Notes under the pieces: generated by a model
What the model saw: the letters and a program-made list of their open reading frames with translations, nothing else
Database searches by the model: none
Told to the model about the DNA's origin: nothing
NCBI RefSeq assembly: GCF_000472905.1
Contig: NZ_AXAR01000016.1
Span: 23,028 to 87,027 of the forward strand
Direction of reading: 5' to 3'
Source of the DNA: Alicyclobacillus pomorum DSM 14955
GTDB taxonomy: Bacteria > Bacillota > Bacilli > Alicyclobacillales > Alicyclobacillaceae
Length of the DNA: 64,000 nt
Made by a program: the position numbers and the translations under genes
Shown here: one piece after another, positions 1 through 8,473 of the stretch
Layout of the letters: every line of letters begins with the position of its first letter
Position numbering within the stretch: the first letter of the stretch is position 1

Positions 1-266
1 GCCGACTGCAAATGATTCATTTCCATCATTTCATCTACAACGCCTCGAGGATCTCCGCCATGTGTCAAATGAGACGCAATGGACCAAAGGGTATCCCCTT
101 GTTCCACAATGTACGAGCTGCGCTTCGTATACGCAGATGCAACACTCCCCGACTGATGGCACAACAACCCAATGCCAACGGTCCAACACACTGCGTACAA
201 CAGGAGAATCCCTGCAAGCCGACTCCTCCTGTTCTTGCGATGCGCGCCATGATGCCGATGGTACAT
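1..266 (-). CDS. yneA: YneA-like SOS cell division suppressor (3' end cut by the window)
   Basis: The minus strand reads from an ATG at 266 (GAGGGGG upstream) to the window edge, 88 codons without a stop. Residues 17-35 form one hydrophobic helix after a basic N-terminus. A LysM repeat follows from about residue 52, with the core Y-I-V-x-Q-G-D-T-L-W-S-I-A. This topology, and divergence from lexA, match YneA, the B. subtilis protein that delays division during the SOS response from outside the membrane. Its promoter (TTGACG, 17 bp, TATAAT) contains one LexA box and is followed by another. The C-terminus is outside the window. Identity rests on context plus LysM, not on a search. Confidence 0.82.
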   Translation of the reverse strand, partial: MYHRHHGAHRKNRRSRLAGILLLYAVCWTVGIGLLCHQSGSVASAYTKRSSYIVEQGDTLWSIASHLTHGGDPRGVVDEMMEMNHLQS

Positions 267-282
267 CAATAATCCCCCTCAC

Positions 283-294
283 GAACATTTGTTC
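283..294. promoter_or_regulatory. LexA (SOS) box 1
   Basis: GAACATTTGTTC fits the Bacillus LexA consensus GAAC-N4-GTTC exactly. It lies downstream of the yneA -10 element. Confidence 0.85.
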
Positions 295-302
295 TGTTGG
301 AG

Positions 303-331
303 ATTATATATACGAACATACGTTCCGTCAA
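303..331 (-). promoter_or_regulatory. yneA SigA promoter
   Basis: On the minus strand, TTGACG (331-326) and TATAAT (308-303) are separated by 17 bp. A LexA box at 314-325 fills the spacer and another lies just downstream, so LexA would block initiation directly. Confidence 0.75.
314..325. promoter_or_regulatory. LexA (SOS) box 2
   Basis: GAACATACGTTC fits GAAC-N4-GTTC exactly and sits between the yneA -35 and -10 elements. Confidence 0.85.
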
Positions 332-338
332 GCCGCAT

Positions 339-354
339 GCGAACAAACGTTTGC
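339..354. promoter_or_regulatory. LexA (SOS) box 3, at the lexA promoter
   Basis: GCGAACAAACGTTTGC has one mismatch from GAAC-N4-GTTC (GTTT). It overlaps the lexA -35 element. The same 16 bases occur in the recA promoter region (33118-33133, opposite strand). Confidence 0.8.
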
Positions 355-379
355 AAACACTAGGGTGCGTTGGTATACT
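351..379 (+). promoter_or_regulatory. lexA SigA promoter
   Basis: TTGCAA (351-356), 17 bp, TATACT (374-379), about 35 bp before the lexA start. Its -35 overlaps LexA box 3, giving autorepression. Confidence 0.7.
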
Positions 380-413
380 GTTACCAAGTTCAGTGAATCG
401 GAGGAGTATTGCA

Positions 414-1040
414 TTGACGAAGCTGTCTGAGCGACAACAAGCGATATTGGATTTTATTCGCCAAAACGTCCGTGAAAAGGGATACCCACCGTCCGTGCGC
501 GAAATTGGCGAGGCGGTTGGTCTAGCTTCGAGTTCGACGGTTCACGGGCATCTCGAACGGTTACAAGTGAAAGGATATTTGCGGCGCGACCCCACCAAAC
601 CGAGAGCCATCGAATTGCTGGACGATTCTGCCTCCGACAGCGCATCGTTATCCCCGGAATCTGCGGTCATGGTTCCCATTGTGGGGAAGGTTACGGCCGG
701 CCAGCCCATTACCGCCGTTGAAAACGTGGAGGACTATTTCCCCCTGCCGAGGAGCATGGCCAAAAATGACGACGTGTACCTGTTAAGAGTACAAGGCGAC
801 AGCATGATTGACGCAGGTATCTTTGACGGAGACTTTGTCATCGTTCGCCGCCAAGATTACGCGAACAACGGGGACATTGTGGTTGCCATGACTGAGGATG
901 ATGAAGCAACCGTGAAGAGGTTTTTCAAAGAAACGGATCACATTCGGTTGCAACCCGAGAACCCGAATATGGAACCCCTGCGCTACCACAATGTGTCCAT
1001 TCTCGGAAAAGTGATAGGTGTCTTCCGTCAACTACACTAA
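414..1040 (+). CDS. lexA: LexA repressor of the SOS response
   Basis: This is the self-cleaving repressor of SOS genes. The start is TTG at 414, nine bases after GGAGGAG, giving 208 aa, the normal LexA length; the frame is open further upstream but without support. Residues 1-65 form the winged helix-turn-helix DNA-binding domain. The S24 peptidase domain follows, with the Ala95-Gly96 cleavage site and the catalytic pair Ser130 (G-D-S-M) and Lys168 (T-V-K-R). RecA filaments stimulate the self-cleavage, and recA lies in this window. The gene is divergent from yneA and shares a control region with three LexA boxes, as in B. subtilis. A terminator follows. Confidence 0.97.
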   Translation: MTKLSERQQAILDFIRQNVREKGYPPSVREIGEAVGLASSSTVHGHLERLQVKGYLRRDPTKPRAIELLDDSASDSASLSPESAVMVPIVGKVTAGQPITAVENVEDYFPLPRSMAKNDDVYLLRVQGDSMIDAGIFDGDFVIVRRQDYANNGDIVVAMTEDDEATVKRFFKETDHIRLQPENPNMEPLRYHNVSILGKVIGVFRQLH

Positions 1041-1068
1041 TTTCGTACTGTGTTCCCGTGTGACGCCG

Positions 1069-1106
1069 AGAGCTTCCGTGACGACCTTCGTCTAGGAAGC
1101 TCTTTT
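1069..1106 (+). terminator. Terminator after lexA
   Basis: A perfect 9-bp stem (AGAGCTTCC at 1069-1077 with GGAAGCTCT at 1095-1103) has a second small stem inside its loop and is followed by T-rich sequence. Confidence 0.8.
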
Positions 1107-1310
1107 CGTTTTGAGGATAGCCTCGAGCAAAGCGAAACGGAACGCTGAGAGACTGTGTCCCTCAGTGATCAGATCTCTACAGACATGCCTTGGAACGTGC
1201 CACGGGGATACACGTCCATACTCCACCGATACAAATGCAGATTTTCGTACCGTCACTGAACTGGCCATATACTGCATGAAATCGACGAGCACACAACATA
1301 TATGAACAAC
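1107..1310. other. Gap between the converging lexA and glnA terminators, no gene seen
   Basis: Open frames here lack ribosome binding sites and protein-like composition. I see no promoter or repeat. It is spacer between two convergent units. Confidence 0.6.
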
Positions 1311-1340
1311 AAAAAACCACCCTCGCGATATCGAGGGTGG
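1311..1340 (-). terminator. Terminator after glnA
   Basis: A 9-bp stem (CCACCCTCG with CGAGGGTGG) is followed by six T on the minus strand, about 95 bp beyond the glnA stop. Confidence 0.85.
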
Positions 1341-1434
1341 CTGAATGACGTGCGGCGATTCCAGGTACACATCGCGACGCCTTCACCGGGAAGGAGCGCC
1401 ACGACGGTCCAACTGGCGTGTTCCCGCGCAACGC

Positions 1435-2772
1435 TTAATAATTATTGATGTACTGCTCCCGTTCCCACTCTGTCACTTGCGTGCGGAACATGTTCCACTC
1501 AATGGTCTTCGCTTCAACAAAGTGCGTGTAGACGTGTTCGCCCAGTGCCGAGACGATGACTTCATCTTTCGCGAGTTCTTCAAGAGCCTTGCCCAAGTTT
1601 TCCGGTAAGCTGCGAATGCCCGCTGTTTCCTTTTCTTCATCGCTCATGATGTAGATGTTGCGGTTGGTCGGCGGTACAAGCGGCAGTTCGCGGCGGATAC
1701 CGTCGAGTCCCGCTGCGAGCATCGCTGCAATGGCGAGGTACGGATTTCCAGATGGATCTGGGCTACGCACTTCGATGCGCGTGCTGAGCCCACGAGCGGC
1801 AGGCACGCGAACGAGCGGAGAGCGGTTCTTCGCGGACCACGCTACGTAGCACGGTGCTTCATAGCCCGGCACCAGTCGCTTGTACGAGTTCACCAGCGGA
1901 TTACAGATGGCTGTAAATGCCGGCGCGTGTTCCAGAATACCGGCCAGGAATTGACGAGCGGTTTCGCTCAATCCAAGTTCGTCGTTCTCATCATAGAACG
2001 CATTTTTGCCGCCCTTGAACAGCGACATATGGCAATGCATGCCGGATCCGTTGATCCCATACACCGGCTTTGGCATGAAGGTTGCGTGCAGCCCGTGTTT
2101 CCGCGCAATGGTTTTCACAACCAGTCGAAATGTCGCAATGTTGTCGGCTGCTTCAACCGCATCTGCGTACTTAAAGTCGATTTCATGCTGGCCTGGAGCC
2201 ACTTCGTGGTGAGACGCCTCGATTTCGAAGCCCATTTCCTCGAGCGTCACGACAATCTCGCGACGGCAGTTTCCGCCCAAGTCGAGCGGTGCCCAGTCGA
2301 AGTACCCGCCTTCGTCGTTGACCTCTGGCGTCGGACGTCCGTTGCTGTCCAGTTTAAACAGAAAGAATTCCGGCTCTGGACCAACGTTGAACGAATCGAA
2401 GCCCATTTGGCGCGCTTCGTTCAGGACGCGTTTCAAGACGCCGCGTGGATCACCAGGAAACGGTTCACCGCCCGGAAGATAGACGTCGCAGATCAGGCGG
2501 GCCACTTTCCCCTGTCCTTCCGTCCAAGGGAAGATCAGCCATGTGGACAGGTCTGGCACGAGGTACATGTCGGATTCTTCAATCCGTACAAACCCTTCAA
2601 TCGAAGAGCCGTCGAACATGATTTTGTTGTCCAGCGCCTTCGGCAGTTCGTCCACCGGAATCTCCACGTTCTTGATGACGCCGAGCAGATCCGTAAACTG
2701 CAGTCGAACGAATCGAACGTCGTTGTCCTTGGCAAATGCCAAGATTTCTTCCTTACTGTACTGCTTGCGCAT
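1435..2772 (-). CDS. glnA: Glutamine synthetase, type I-alpha
   Basis: Makes glutamine from glutamate, ammonia and ATP; in Bacilli it also acts as the nitrogen sensor through GlnR and TnrA. The start at 2772 follows AGGAGG by 7 bases and gives 445 aa, typical of the short form without an adenylylation insert. Visible motifs are D-G-S-S-I-E-G-F with the following Arg63, N-G-S-G-M-H-C-H in the ATP/glutamate site, and [11 protein letters not shown] near the C-terminus. It lies 35 bp downstream of glnR and is probably cotranscribed from the glnR promoter, so GlnR would repress it under nitrogen excess. A strong terminator follows. Confidence 0.97.
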   Translation of the reverse strand: MRKQYSKEEILAFAKDNDVRFVRLQFTDLLGVIKNVEIPVDELPKALDNKIMFDGSSIEGFVRIEESDMYLVPDLSTWLIFPWTEGQGKVARLICDVYLPGGEPFPGDPRGVLKRVLNEARQMGFDSFNVGPEPEFFLFKLDSNGRPTPEVNDEGGYFDWAPLDLGGNCRREIVVTLEEMGFEIEASHHEVAPGQHEIDFKYADAVEAADNIATFRLVVKTIARKHGLHATFMPKPVYGINGSGMHCHMSLFKGGKNAFYDENDELGLSETARQFLAGILEHAPAFTAICNPLVNSYKRLVPGYEAPCYVAWSAKNRSPLVRVPAARGLSTRIEVRSPDPSGNPYLAIAAMLAAGLDGIRRELPLVPPTNRNIYIMSDEEKETAGIRSLPENLGKALEELAKDEVIVSALGEHVYTHFVEAKTIEWNMFRTQVTEWEREQYINNY

Positions 2773-2807
2773 CGACAGTCCTCCTCTGCCTATGTAGCTT
2801 CCGCGGG

Positions 2808-3191
2808 TCACTTCCGGCGATAAAATCTGGAGAGCTCACCTTGAAATTCATGACTCCCAGCGTCGGGGCGACCTAGCATTTGCTGCTGCATCCACTTGTA
2901 CAGGTCTCGGTCTGTAGGTTCATTCCGCTTTGCGTCCGAGGTCCCGTTCGCCCCTCGAGCCAACTGCGCCTTCACGCCTGCCATGTTGAGTCCTCGGTCG
3001 AGCCAACTGCGTACTTCGAGCAGACGCTCGACATCGTGGAACGAAAACAAGCGTTGGTTACCTTCACTTCGCGCCGGTTTCACCAACCCATGTTGTTCGT
3101 AATAACGAATTTGCCGTGCAGACAAACCCGTAAGTTTCTGAACAATCCCTATGGGAAACAGCGGCATTTGCTTTCTCGCGTGAAGGTCCAC
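2808..3191 (-). CDS. glnR: MerR-family nitrogen regulator GlnR
   Basis: Represses glnRA when nitrogen is plentiful, in concert with feedback-inhibited glutamine synthetase. GTG at 3191 is chosen because GGAGGGGA lies six bases upstream; the product is 127 aa. The N-terminal MerR winged helix is clear (P-L-F-P-I-G-I-V, then [10 protein letters not shown], then R-L-F-S-F-H-D-V). The C-terminus G-E-L-S-R-F-Y resembles the tail that in B. subtilis GlnR blocks dimerisation until bound by glutamine synthetase. A GlnR/TnrA box lies 70 bp upstream. The order glnR-glnA is the same as in Bacillus. Confidence 0.95.
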   Translation of the reverse strand: MDLHARKQMPLFPIGIVQKLTGLSARQIRYYEQHGLVKPARSEGNQRLFSFHDVERLLEVRSWLDRGLNMAGVKAQLARGANGTSDAKRNEPTDRDLYKWMQQQMLGRPDAGSHEFQGELSRFYRRK

Positions 3192-3258
3192 AAGCGTTCC
3201 CCTCCAAGTACCTGGTCGCAGACATCGTAACACTGAACACGGGCATCGCGCAATACAT

Positions 3259-3288
3259 ATGTAAGATTTACTTACATCAATTCGTCAA
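3259..3288 (-). promoter_or_regulatory. glnRA promoter
   Basis: TTGACG (3288-3283) and TTACAT (3264-3259) are spaced 18 bp on the minus strand. The -35 lies in the last codons of ynbB; the GlnR box covers the -10 side. Confidence 0.55.
3260..3276. promoter_or_regulatory. GlnR/TnrA operator
   Basis: TGTAAGATTTACTTACA fits the consensus TGTNA-N7-TNACA exactly and is nearly palindromic. It sits within the predicted glnR promoter. Confidence 0.85.
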
Positions 3289-4518
3289 CATGAGTGACGC
3301 CGCTATCTTTTCTATCGCAATGTAGGCATGTTCGTATGTCAGGCCCCCCTGCATGTACCCAATGTACGGCTCGCGCATTGGCGCATCTGCAGACAATTCG
3401 AGCGATCCCCCTTGTACAAATGCGCCTGCAGCCATCACAACATCGTCTTCGTATCCGGCCATCGGCGCGGCTTCTGGACGCACGTAAGAGTCTACGGGGG
3501 CGCTACTCTGTACCGCCCGGCAGAAAGCCAACAGACGAGCGCGCGACCCGAACTTGGCGGTCACAATGATATCGGATCTCGGTTCATCCCACGCAGGTGA
3601 CACTTCCAGTCCCAGCGATGCCAGCACATGAGACGCTAAAATGGAACTTTTGACCGCTTGGCTGACGGTGTGGGGCGCCAGGAACAGTGCCTGATAGAAC
3701 TCGCGCAGAAACGAATGCGTCGGGCCCGCTTCCGCACCCACCCCAGGTGCCGTAAGCCCCGCTGCAATCCCTTCCATCCAGCGCGCTTTGCCCACAATAT
3801 ACCCACCTGTGGATGCGATGCCCGCCCCCGGATTCTTAATGAGGGAACCTGCGGCTAAGTCTGCCCCGACGTCGGTCGGTTCAAACCGCTCCACGAATTC
3901 CCCATAACAATTGTCGACAGCGATGCACACGTCCGGCCGACGTTTGCGTACAGCCGCAAATGCCTGCTCGAGCGCGGACACGGACAACGCGGGTCTGTCG
4001 CTGTATCCGCGCGACCGCTGAAACATGACCACTTTCGTATTGTCCCGGAGTGCACCCAGGACCGCCTCCACATCGATGGATCCGTCAGCCCCAAGCGAGA
4101 CAATCGTGTGCTGGATGCCCCACTCTGCAAGGCTGCCTACTGCCGGGCGAATGCCCACCACCGCCTCCAGCGTGTCGTACGGAGCTCCAGTCGCAAACAA
4201 AAGGTGATCTCCGGGGCGTAGCACACCGAACAGCATCAGTTTCAACGCGTGGGTTCCCGAGACAATTTGCGGTCTCACCAAAGCGGCTTCCGCACCAAAG
4301 ACGCGCGCGTATATTCTCTCCAGTTTGTCTCGGCCTTCATCAGAAAGACCATACCCGGTGGAACCTTGAAAGTCAGCGGCGCTCACTTTCTCCTGCCAAA
4401 ACGCCTCCAGCACCTTTCTCTGATTGTGTTTCGCAATCGCGTCCACATCCTGAAACGCCGACTGAACGCACTGCTCCGAGTGTGCGACCAGTTCACGAGC
4501 TTTGTTGATCAATTCCAT
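3277..4518 (-). CDS. ynbB: PLP-dependent enzyme of the YnbB / methionine gamma-lyase-like family
   Basis: A 413-aa fold-type I PLP enzyme of the family often annotated as aluminium resistance protein (cystathionine beta-lyase-like). The Schiff-base lysine is predicted at Lys228 in G-S-L-I-K-N-P, and Asp202 in V-D-N-C-Y-G-E would contact the cofactor ring. Substrate and role are not established for the family. The start at 4518 follows AAGGGAG. It lies between hflX and glnR, exactly as ynbB does in B. subtilis, with no terminator visible on either side, so it may be read with both. Confidence 0.88.
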   Translation of the reverse strand: MELINKARELVAHSEQCVQSAFQDVDAIAKHNQRKVLEAFWQEKVSAADFQGSTGYGLSDEGRDKLERIYARVFGAEAALVRPQIVSGTHALKLMLFGVLRPGDHLLFATGAPYDTLEAVVGIRPAVGSLAEWGIQHTIVSLGADGSIDVEAVLGALRDNTKVVMFQRSRGYSDRPALSVSALEQAFAAVRKRRPDVCIAVDNCYGEFVERFEPTDVGADLAAGSLIKNPGAGIASTGGYIVGKARWMEGIAAGLTAPGVGAEAGPTHSFLREFYQALFLAPHTVSQAVKSSILASHVLASLGLEVSPAWDEPRSDIIVTAKFGSRARLLAFCRAVQSSAPVDSYVRPEAAPMAGYEDDVVMAAGAFVQGGSLELSADAPMREPYIGYMQGGLTYEHAYIAIEKIAASLMLTN

Positions 4519-4549
4519 TTCAAACTCCCTTCACCAAGACCTTCGCGTC

Positions 4550-5854
4550 TTACGACGGCGGAAGGCCTTCCTTCCACGCCACATCGAATCCTCTATCTGC
4601 GACCATCCACTGCAACACATTCCTGGCCGAGCGCCGCTCCACGGCCACCGTGGCCTCTATGTGCGCGTCATCCACCGGCCGAACGTCCACGACCGCCCCG
4701 AGTTTAGCGAACTCCACTGACAACACAGAAGACGTTGGACCGCGAACCACCAGTTCCACCCGGTCGAGCCCAAGTTGTCGTTCAACCGCTGCGTACAGTG
4801 CATCCATGTTCAAACCCGTTGCAGCAGAACCATGTAGGCTGAGGACAGCACGCATGTCGGGCGGCGGCGGTGTCAGAGCGAGATCCATCTTGTTGAAAAA
4901 CGTAATCACGGGCTTGTCCAAGGCGTGAATCTCTTGCAGCACGTTGTATGTCGCAGACATCCGCTGCTGCAAAGGCGTGGCACCGTCCACGACGTGGACA
5001 ATTAAGTCGGCTGCCAGGACTTCTTCGAGTGTCGCGCGAAACGCCTCCACCAGTAGATGTGGCAAGTCTTGCACAAACCCGACGGTATCCAGAAGCACGA
5101 TGTCAGCGGTGGGTCCGCAGCGTACTTTGCGAGCCACTGGTTGGAGTGTGTCAAATAGGCGATCCTGACCCTGCATCGCGGGCTTGGTACCTTTGTCCGC
5201 CGTCCACCTCTGCAACAAGGTGGACTTGCCTGCGTTGGTGTAGCCTACCAGCGCCACGACCGGAACGGACTTGGCCCGTTTGCTTCGCTGTGTCGCCCGG
5301 TAGGTGTGTATTTGTTTGAGCGCAGCGCGAAGATGGTCGATGCGTTGGCGAATGCGACGTCGGTCCGTCTCCAGCTTGGTTTCACCGGGGCCTCTCGTAC
5401 CGATACCGCCCCCCAACCGAGACATCTCAACACCTCGGCCGGTTAGACGCGGAAGTAAGTACTGCAACTGGGCAATTTCAACCTGCAATCGCCCTTCGCG
5501 AGAACGAGCGCGCAGCGCGAAAATATCCAAGATGAGCTGCGTCCGGTCAATGACGCGACAGCCTAGCTGCGCCTCGAGATTCCGCACTTGTCCTGGGCTC
5601 AATTCACCGTCGAACACCACGACGTCGACTTCTCTTTCGGCAATCCATTGGGCCATTTCCGCCACTTTACCGGAACCAAGATAGAGTCCGGCGTCCACGC
5701 TGCGACGAACCTGGACAAATGCCTCCACCACCTGGCCACCGGCGGCTTCGCACAGACCCACCAGTTCGTCCAGTCTGGCACGAAAGGCTTGTTCGCTCTC
5801 GCTTGGATTGCGTCGGCACCCAATCACCACACTTTGCACTGTCGTCTCGGTCAC
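4550..5854 (-). CDS. hflX: Ribosome-associated GTPase HflX
   Basis: HflX binds the 50S subunit and splits stalled or stressed ribosomes. The 434-aa protein has the HflX N-terminal domain (about 1-195) including the Gly-rich segment around 149-158, then the GTPase domain: G1 G-Y-T-N-A-G-K-S-T at 204-212, G3 D-T-V-G-F at 256-260, G4 N-K-M-D at 321-324. The C-terminal domain ends near the stop. The start is GTG at 5854 behind AGGTGA and overlaps the end of the upstream small gene by four bases, so the two are probably translationally coupled. Confidence 0.96.
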   Translation of the reverse strand: MTETTVQSVVIGCRRNPSESEQAFRARLDELVGLCEAAGGQVVEAFVQVRRSVDAGLYLGSGKVAEMAQWIAEREVDVVVFDGELSPGQVRNLEAQLGCRVIDRTQLILDIFALRARSREGRLQVEIAQLQYLLPRLTGRGVEMSRLGGGIGTRGPGETKLETDRRRIRQRIDHLRAALKQIHTYRATQRSKRAKSVPVVALVGYTNAGKSTLLQRWTADKGTKPAMQGQDRLFDTLQPVARKVRCGPTADIVLLDTVGFVQDLPHLLVEAFRATLEEVLAADLIVHVVDGATPLQQRMSATYNVLQEIHALDKPVITFFNKMDLALTPPPPDMRAVLSLHGSAATGLNMDALYAAVERQLGLDRVELVVRGPTSSVLSVEFAKLGAVVDVRPVDDAHIEATVAVERRSARNVLQWMVADRGFDVAWKEGLPPS

Positions 5855-6078
5855 CTGATCACCTCTTCGCGCTCATTGTACCACGTCGCGTGAGTGGACA
5901 CGCTGTTACAGATAGGACAGTTCCCTTTCTCCAAGGCGTCCATCCGCAGTCGCAGTGGCGCCTCGCAAAGGGCCGCGGAGCGCCCCTCCTTGTGCCCCAT
6001 ACGGCGGCCAATGGAATAGGCAAACAAACCCACAAAACAGACAGCCAACCAACCGATGATGATGACTTCCGCAGACAT
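5851..6078 (-). CDS. Small membrane protein with a CxxC motif, unknown function
   Basis: Seventy-five residues starting at an ATG that overlaps the previous stop (TAATG). Residues 4-23 form one hydrophobic helix. The rest is a charged, probably cytoplasmic tail carrying C-P-I-C near residue 55, a single CxxC that could bind metal as a dimer or be redox active. I do not recognise the family. It overlaps both neighbours and so belongs to the spoVK-hflX unit. The frame is open further upstream but that part reads as the shadow of the neighbour. Confidence 0.7.
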   Translation of the reverse strand: MSAEVIIIGWLAVCFVGLFAYSIGRRMGHKEGRSAALCEAPLRLRMDALEKGNCPICNSVSTHATWYNEREEVIR

Positions 6079-6698
6079 TACAAGTGTACCCCATTGTCTT
6101 CGTCCAAGGCTTGCCACAGTGTGCTCGTGGTCGCTTCCGACAACATCGTGAGCATTGTCAGGGCAATGAACCCGAGTGCCGTCCACCACGCGTTCAACAG
6201 GATGGCAGCGCACATTACAATCAGGGTCAACAATGTCGTTTCCACCACGCCGATACGCAAAGCCATGTTGCGCTGCCCCGTCTTGTGGTCAGTCATCCGA
6301 TCCACAAGATCATCCAACCAGTCAAACATCGCCATCAAGCACGCGCCCCACAGAGCGATGTGCCATCCAACCAATAGCGTCGACAACCCGAACGCAACGA
6401 TGATTTCGATGAATGCGGGTACCCGCGTAGGCAGTTTCTCCCGCCAGGTTGTGAGCATCCCGGCCGCGTAACTTCCGAAGAAGACGGAAATCGTGATGTC
6501 AAGGTTGAGGTACGCAGCCAACAAGCCGAGCACAAGCGCGTACGGCAGGGTACCTCGCGACAGCTTGACCGCCAGCGTGTGCTTTCCGCGGCAGATATCG
6601 TACTCAGCGTCCAGGTAATCATCCATCAGTTTGATGGTCGCACCGGCCAGTACAAGGCACAGAAGCGTTCGCCCGACTTCAAGCAAATCGCCATACAT
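6078..6698 (-). CDS. UbiA-like multi-pass membrane protein, unknown substrate
   Basis: A 206-aa membrane protein with about six hydrophobic helices. Two Asp-rich stretches follow helices: D26-D-Y-L-D30-A-E-Y-D34, and D126-W-L-D-D-L-V-D133 followed by D137 and G-Q-R-N-M-A-L. They resemble the two metal/diphosphate motifs of UbiA prenyltransferases, though the protein is shorter than the usual 280-300 aa and the first motif starts with Asp where UbiA has Asn. The start at 6698 follows AGGTGA and overlaps the GTPase gene by 20 bp. It could be a compact UbiA-superfamily enzyme or a degenerate relative. Assignment is from motif reading only. Confidence 0.6.
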   Translation of the reverse strand: MYGDLLEVGRTLLCLVLAGATIKLMDDYLDAEYDICRGKHTLAVKLSRGTLPYALVLGLLAAYLNLDITISVFFGSYAAGMLTTWREKLPTRVPAFIEIIVAFGLSTLLVGWHIALWGACLMAMFDWLDDLVDRMTDHKTGQRNMALRIGVVETTLLTLIVMCAAILLNAWWTALGFIALTMLTMLSEATTSTLWQALDEDNGVHL

Positions 6699-7311
6699 GT
6701 TGTTTCACCTCCCGAAACCCAGTTCCGTACAGCGCTGAAATCGGAATGACGCGGTGCCTCGAGAACCGCTGGCATAGGTGGCGATAGCCCTGCTTCGCGT
6801 CTGGAAGGTCCATCTTGTTGGCAAGAATCAGGTAGCCGGATTGGAGAGTCCCGAAATTCGACAGCTGTTCATCCAGGGCGTCCCATGTGGAACCAAACGC
6901 AGGCCTCCCCGCGGCGTGAGAAGTGTGCTTTCCAATGTCGGATGCATCTACGACATGAAGAATGACTCGGGCAGTCATCATGGCTTTCAGCGTCTGGGCC
7001 ATGGCCTCCCGGACCTCAGCCTCCGGATGGATGCCGTCTGTCAACCCCGTTGTGTCCGAAAGCAACAGCTGATGTCTTCCCTTGCCACGCGGAAAATCGA
7101 CGGCGACCGATTGCAAGTTACGTGTCCGATGGGGGACGGGCCCGGACAGCGTCGCTTCCGCTTCCGAGAGTGACATGCGTTTGTGTTCGGTTCGTCCGTC
7201 CGTGCGCTCCATCAGCCACTGTAATTCCTTTATCCCCATGTATCTGGCAAAATGGATGCAGAACAACGTCTTACCCACATTGGTCTTACCAATAATTAAC
7301 CCTCGGTTCAC
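6679..7311 (-). CDS. Small Era-like GTPase of unknown role
   Basis: A 210-aa protein, almost only a G domain. G1 is G-K-T-N-V-G-K-T at 8-15, G3 is D-T-T-G-L, G4 is N-K-M-D-L and G5 is S-A-L. No KH or other RNA-binding domain follows, unlike Era. The preferred start is GTG at 7311: GGGAGGG lies nine bases upstream and the codon overlaps the spoVK stop as GTGA. An ATG six codons earlier overlaps the ribosome binding site. Position between spoVK and a UbiA-like membrane protein suggests a joint role, which is inference. I do not recognise a named orthologue. Confidence 0.75.
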   Translation of the reverse strand: MNRGLIIGKTNVGKTLFCIHFARYMGIKELQWLMERTDGRTEHKRMSLSEAEATLSGPVPHRTRNLQSVAVDFPRGKGRHQLLLSDTTGLTDGIHPEAEVREAMAQTLKAMMTARVILHVVDASDIGKHTSHAAGRPAFGSTWDALDEQLSNFGTLQSGYLILANKMDLPDAKQGYRHLCQRFSRHRVIPISALYGTGFREVKQHVWRFA

Positions 7312-8291
7312 GTTGCAATTCCCTCCCATCGGAAGTCTTGGGGTTGCAGCGTCATTGCCGCCTCACGATTGATCTCCACGACGTCAAACAACCGGACCGC
7401 ATGCTGACGAATGGCGCGCTCTACGAGGTTTCGAACAAACCGGGCATTGCTAAAATTCCGTCCGCTTCGTCCCTGAACCACAGACTCCAGGTGGCGGCGA
7501 AGTTTGAGTTCGGCCTCTGCGCTAATGGTGTACTGTCGACCCGCAGCATTGCGCCGTGCAATCTCGACCAAAGATCTGATGTCGTAGTTTGGGAACGTCA
7601 AGTGAATCGGAAACCGGCTCGGCAGTCCCGGATTCGTTGACAGAAACCACTCCATCTCCTGTTCGTAACCAGCGATAATCGCGATGAACTGGTCTCGGTA
7701 ATCTTCCATGCTCTTCACCAGACAATCGATGGCCTCTCTTCCGAAGTCCTTCTCGCCCCCCCGGGCAAGGGAGTACGCTTCGTCGATGAAGAGGACTCCA
7801 CCGAGCGCTTTTTTCACCATTTCCCGCGTCTTTTGCGCTGTGTGACCAATGTATTCACCCACCAAATCGGCGCGTTCTACCTCTACTAGATGGCCTTTCT
7901 CGAGCATGCCGCACTCATGAAACATCTTCGCCAACAAACGAGCGACCGTCGTCTTTCCAGTTCCAGGATTTCCCTTGAACACCATGTGCAGGACGACAGG
8001 CTCGGATTTCAAATGGAGCTGTTGCCGTCGCTGCTGCATGTACAGGTACGCGAAGATCTCGCGTACGATGGACTTCACTTGATGTAATCCCACCAGTTCA
8101 TCCAGTTCTCCCAGAATGGAGTGAAGGCGTTCCTTAGAAACCCCTGGTCGAACGGTCTCTGCCATTTGCGAATTCCCACTCATCATTTGCAGCGCTTCGG
8201 ACAGCGCAATTTGTCCTTGGCGATACTGGTCCACCACGCTGTTCGCCGAAGACGTCCGCGTGTTGTTTCGCTTGGTTTCCACCGGCAACAT
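7308..8291 (-). CDS. spoVK: Stage V sporulation protein K, AAA+ ATPase
   Basis: A 327-aa AAA+ ATPase of the CbxX/CfxQ type; in B. subtilis SpoVK is needed for spore maturation. About 50 leading residues are variable, then come Walker A G-N-P-G-T-G-K-T (107-114), Walker B V-L-F-I-D-E-A-Y (166-173) and an Arg-rich C-terminal lid. The start at 8291 follows AGGTGA closely. It heads a tight run of overlapping genes ending with hflX; in B. subtilis spoVK also neighbours hflX-ynbB-glnR, without the three small genes found here. Confidence 0.92.
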   Translation of the reverse strand: MLPVETKRNNTRTSSANSVVDQYRQGQIALSEALQMMSGNSQMAETVRPGVSKERLHSILGELDELVGLHQVKSIVREIFAYLYMQQRRQQLHLKSEPVVLHMVFKGNPGTGKTTVARLLAKMFHECGMLEKGHLVEVERADLVGEYIGHTAQKTREMVKKALGGVLFIDEAYSLARGGEKDFGREAIDCLVKSMEDYRDQFIAIIAGYEQEMEWFLSTNPGLPSRFPIHLTFPNYDIRSLVEIARRNAAGRQYTISAEAELKLRRHLESVVQGRSGRNFSNARFVRNLVERAIRQHAVRLFDVVEINREAAMTLQPQDFRWEGIAT

Positions 8292-8427
8292 CCATCACCT
8301 CAGTTCGAGCCCAATCCCATCGTGGGCCGGTGGTTGGTACACAGCCCTTATCTGGAATGTGCGCGCAGGATAACGTATGCAGCAGGAGCGTTCTGGGTGA
8401 TGGCCCATATCCAAGCCCGAAGTCAAT

Positions 8428-8454
8428 AAAAAATCCCGGTTTGTCAGACCGGGA
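8428..8454 (-). terminator. Terminator after the GerA/SpoVAF-type gene
   Basis: A hairpin (TCCCGGT with ACCGGGA) is followed by six T on the minus strand, separating this gene from spoVK. Confidence 0.8.
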
Positions 8455-8473
8455 ACTGCGAGTACGCGCCACC

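Noticed and set aside
1092..1370. Minus-strand frame of 92 codons between lexA and glnA
   Set aside because: It spans the glnA terminator and has no ribosome binding site or recognisable motif.
1927..2823. Plus-strand open frame of 298 codons opposite glnA
   Set aside because: Shadow of the conserved glnA frame; no ribosome binding site or protein-like motifs.
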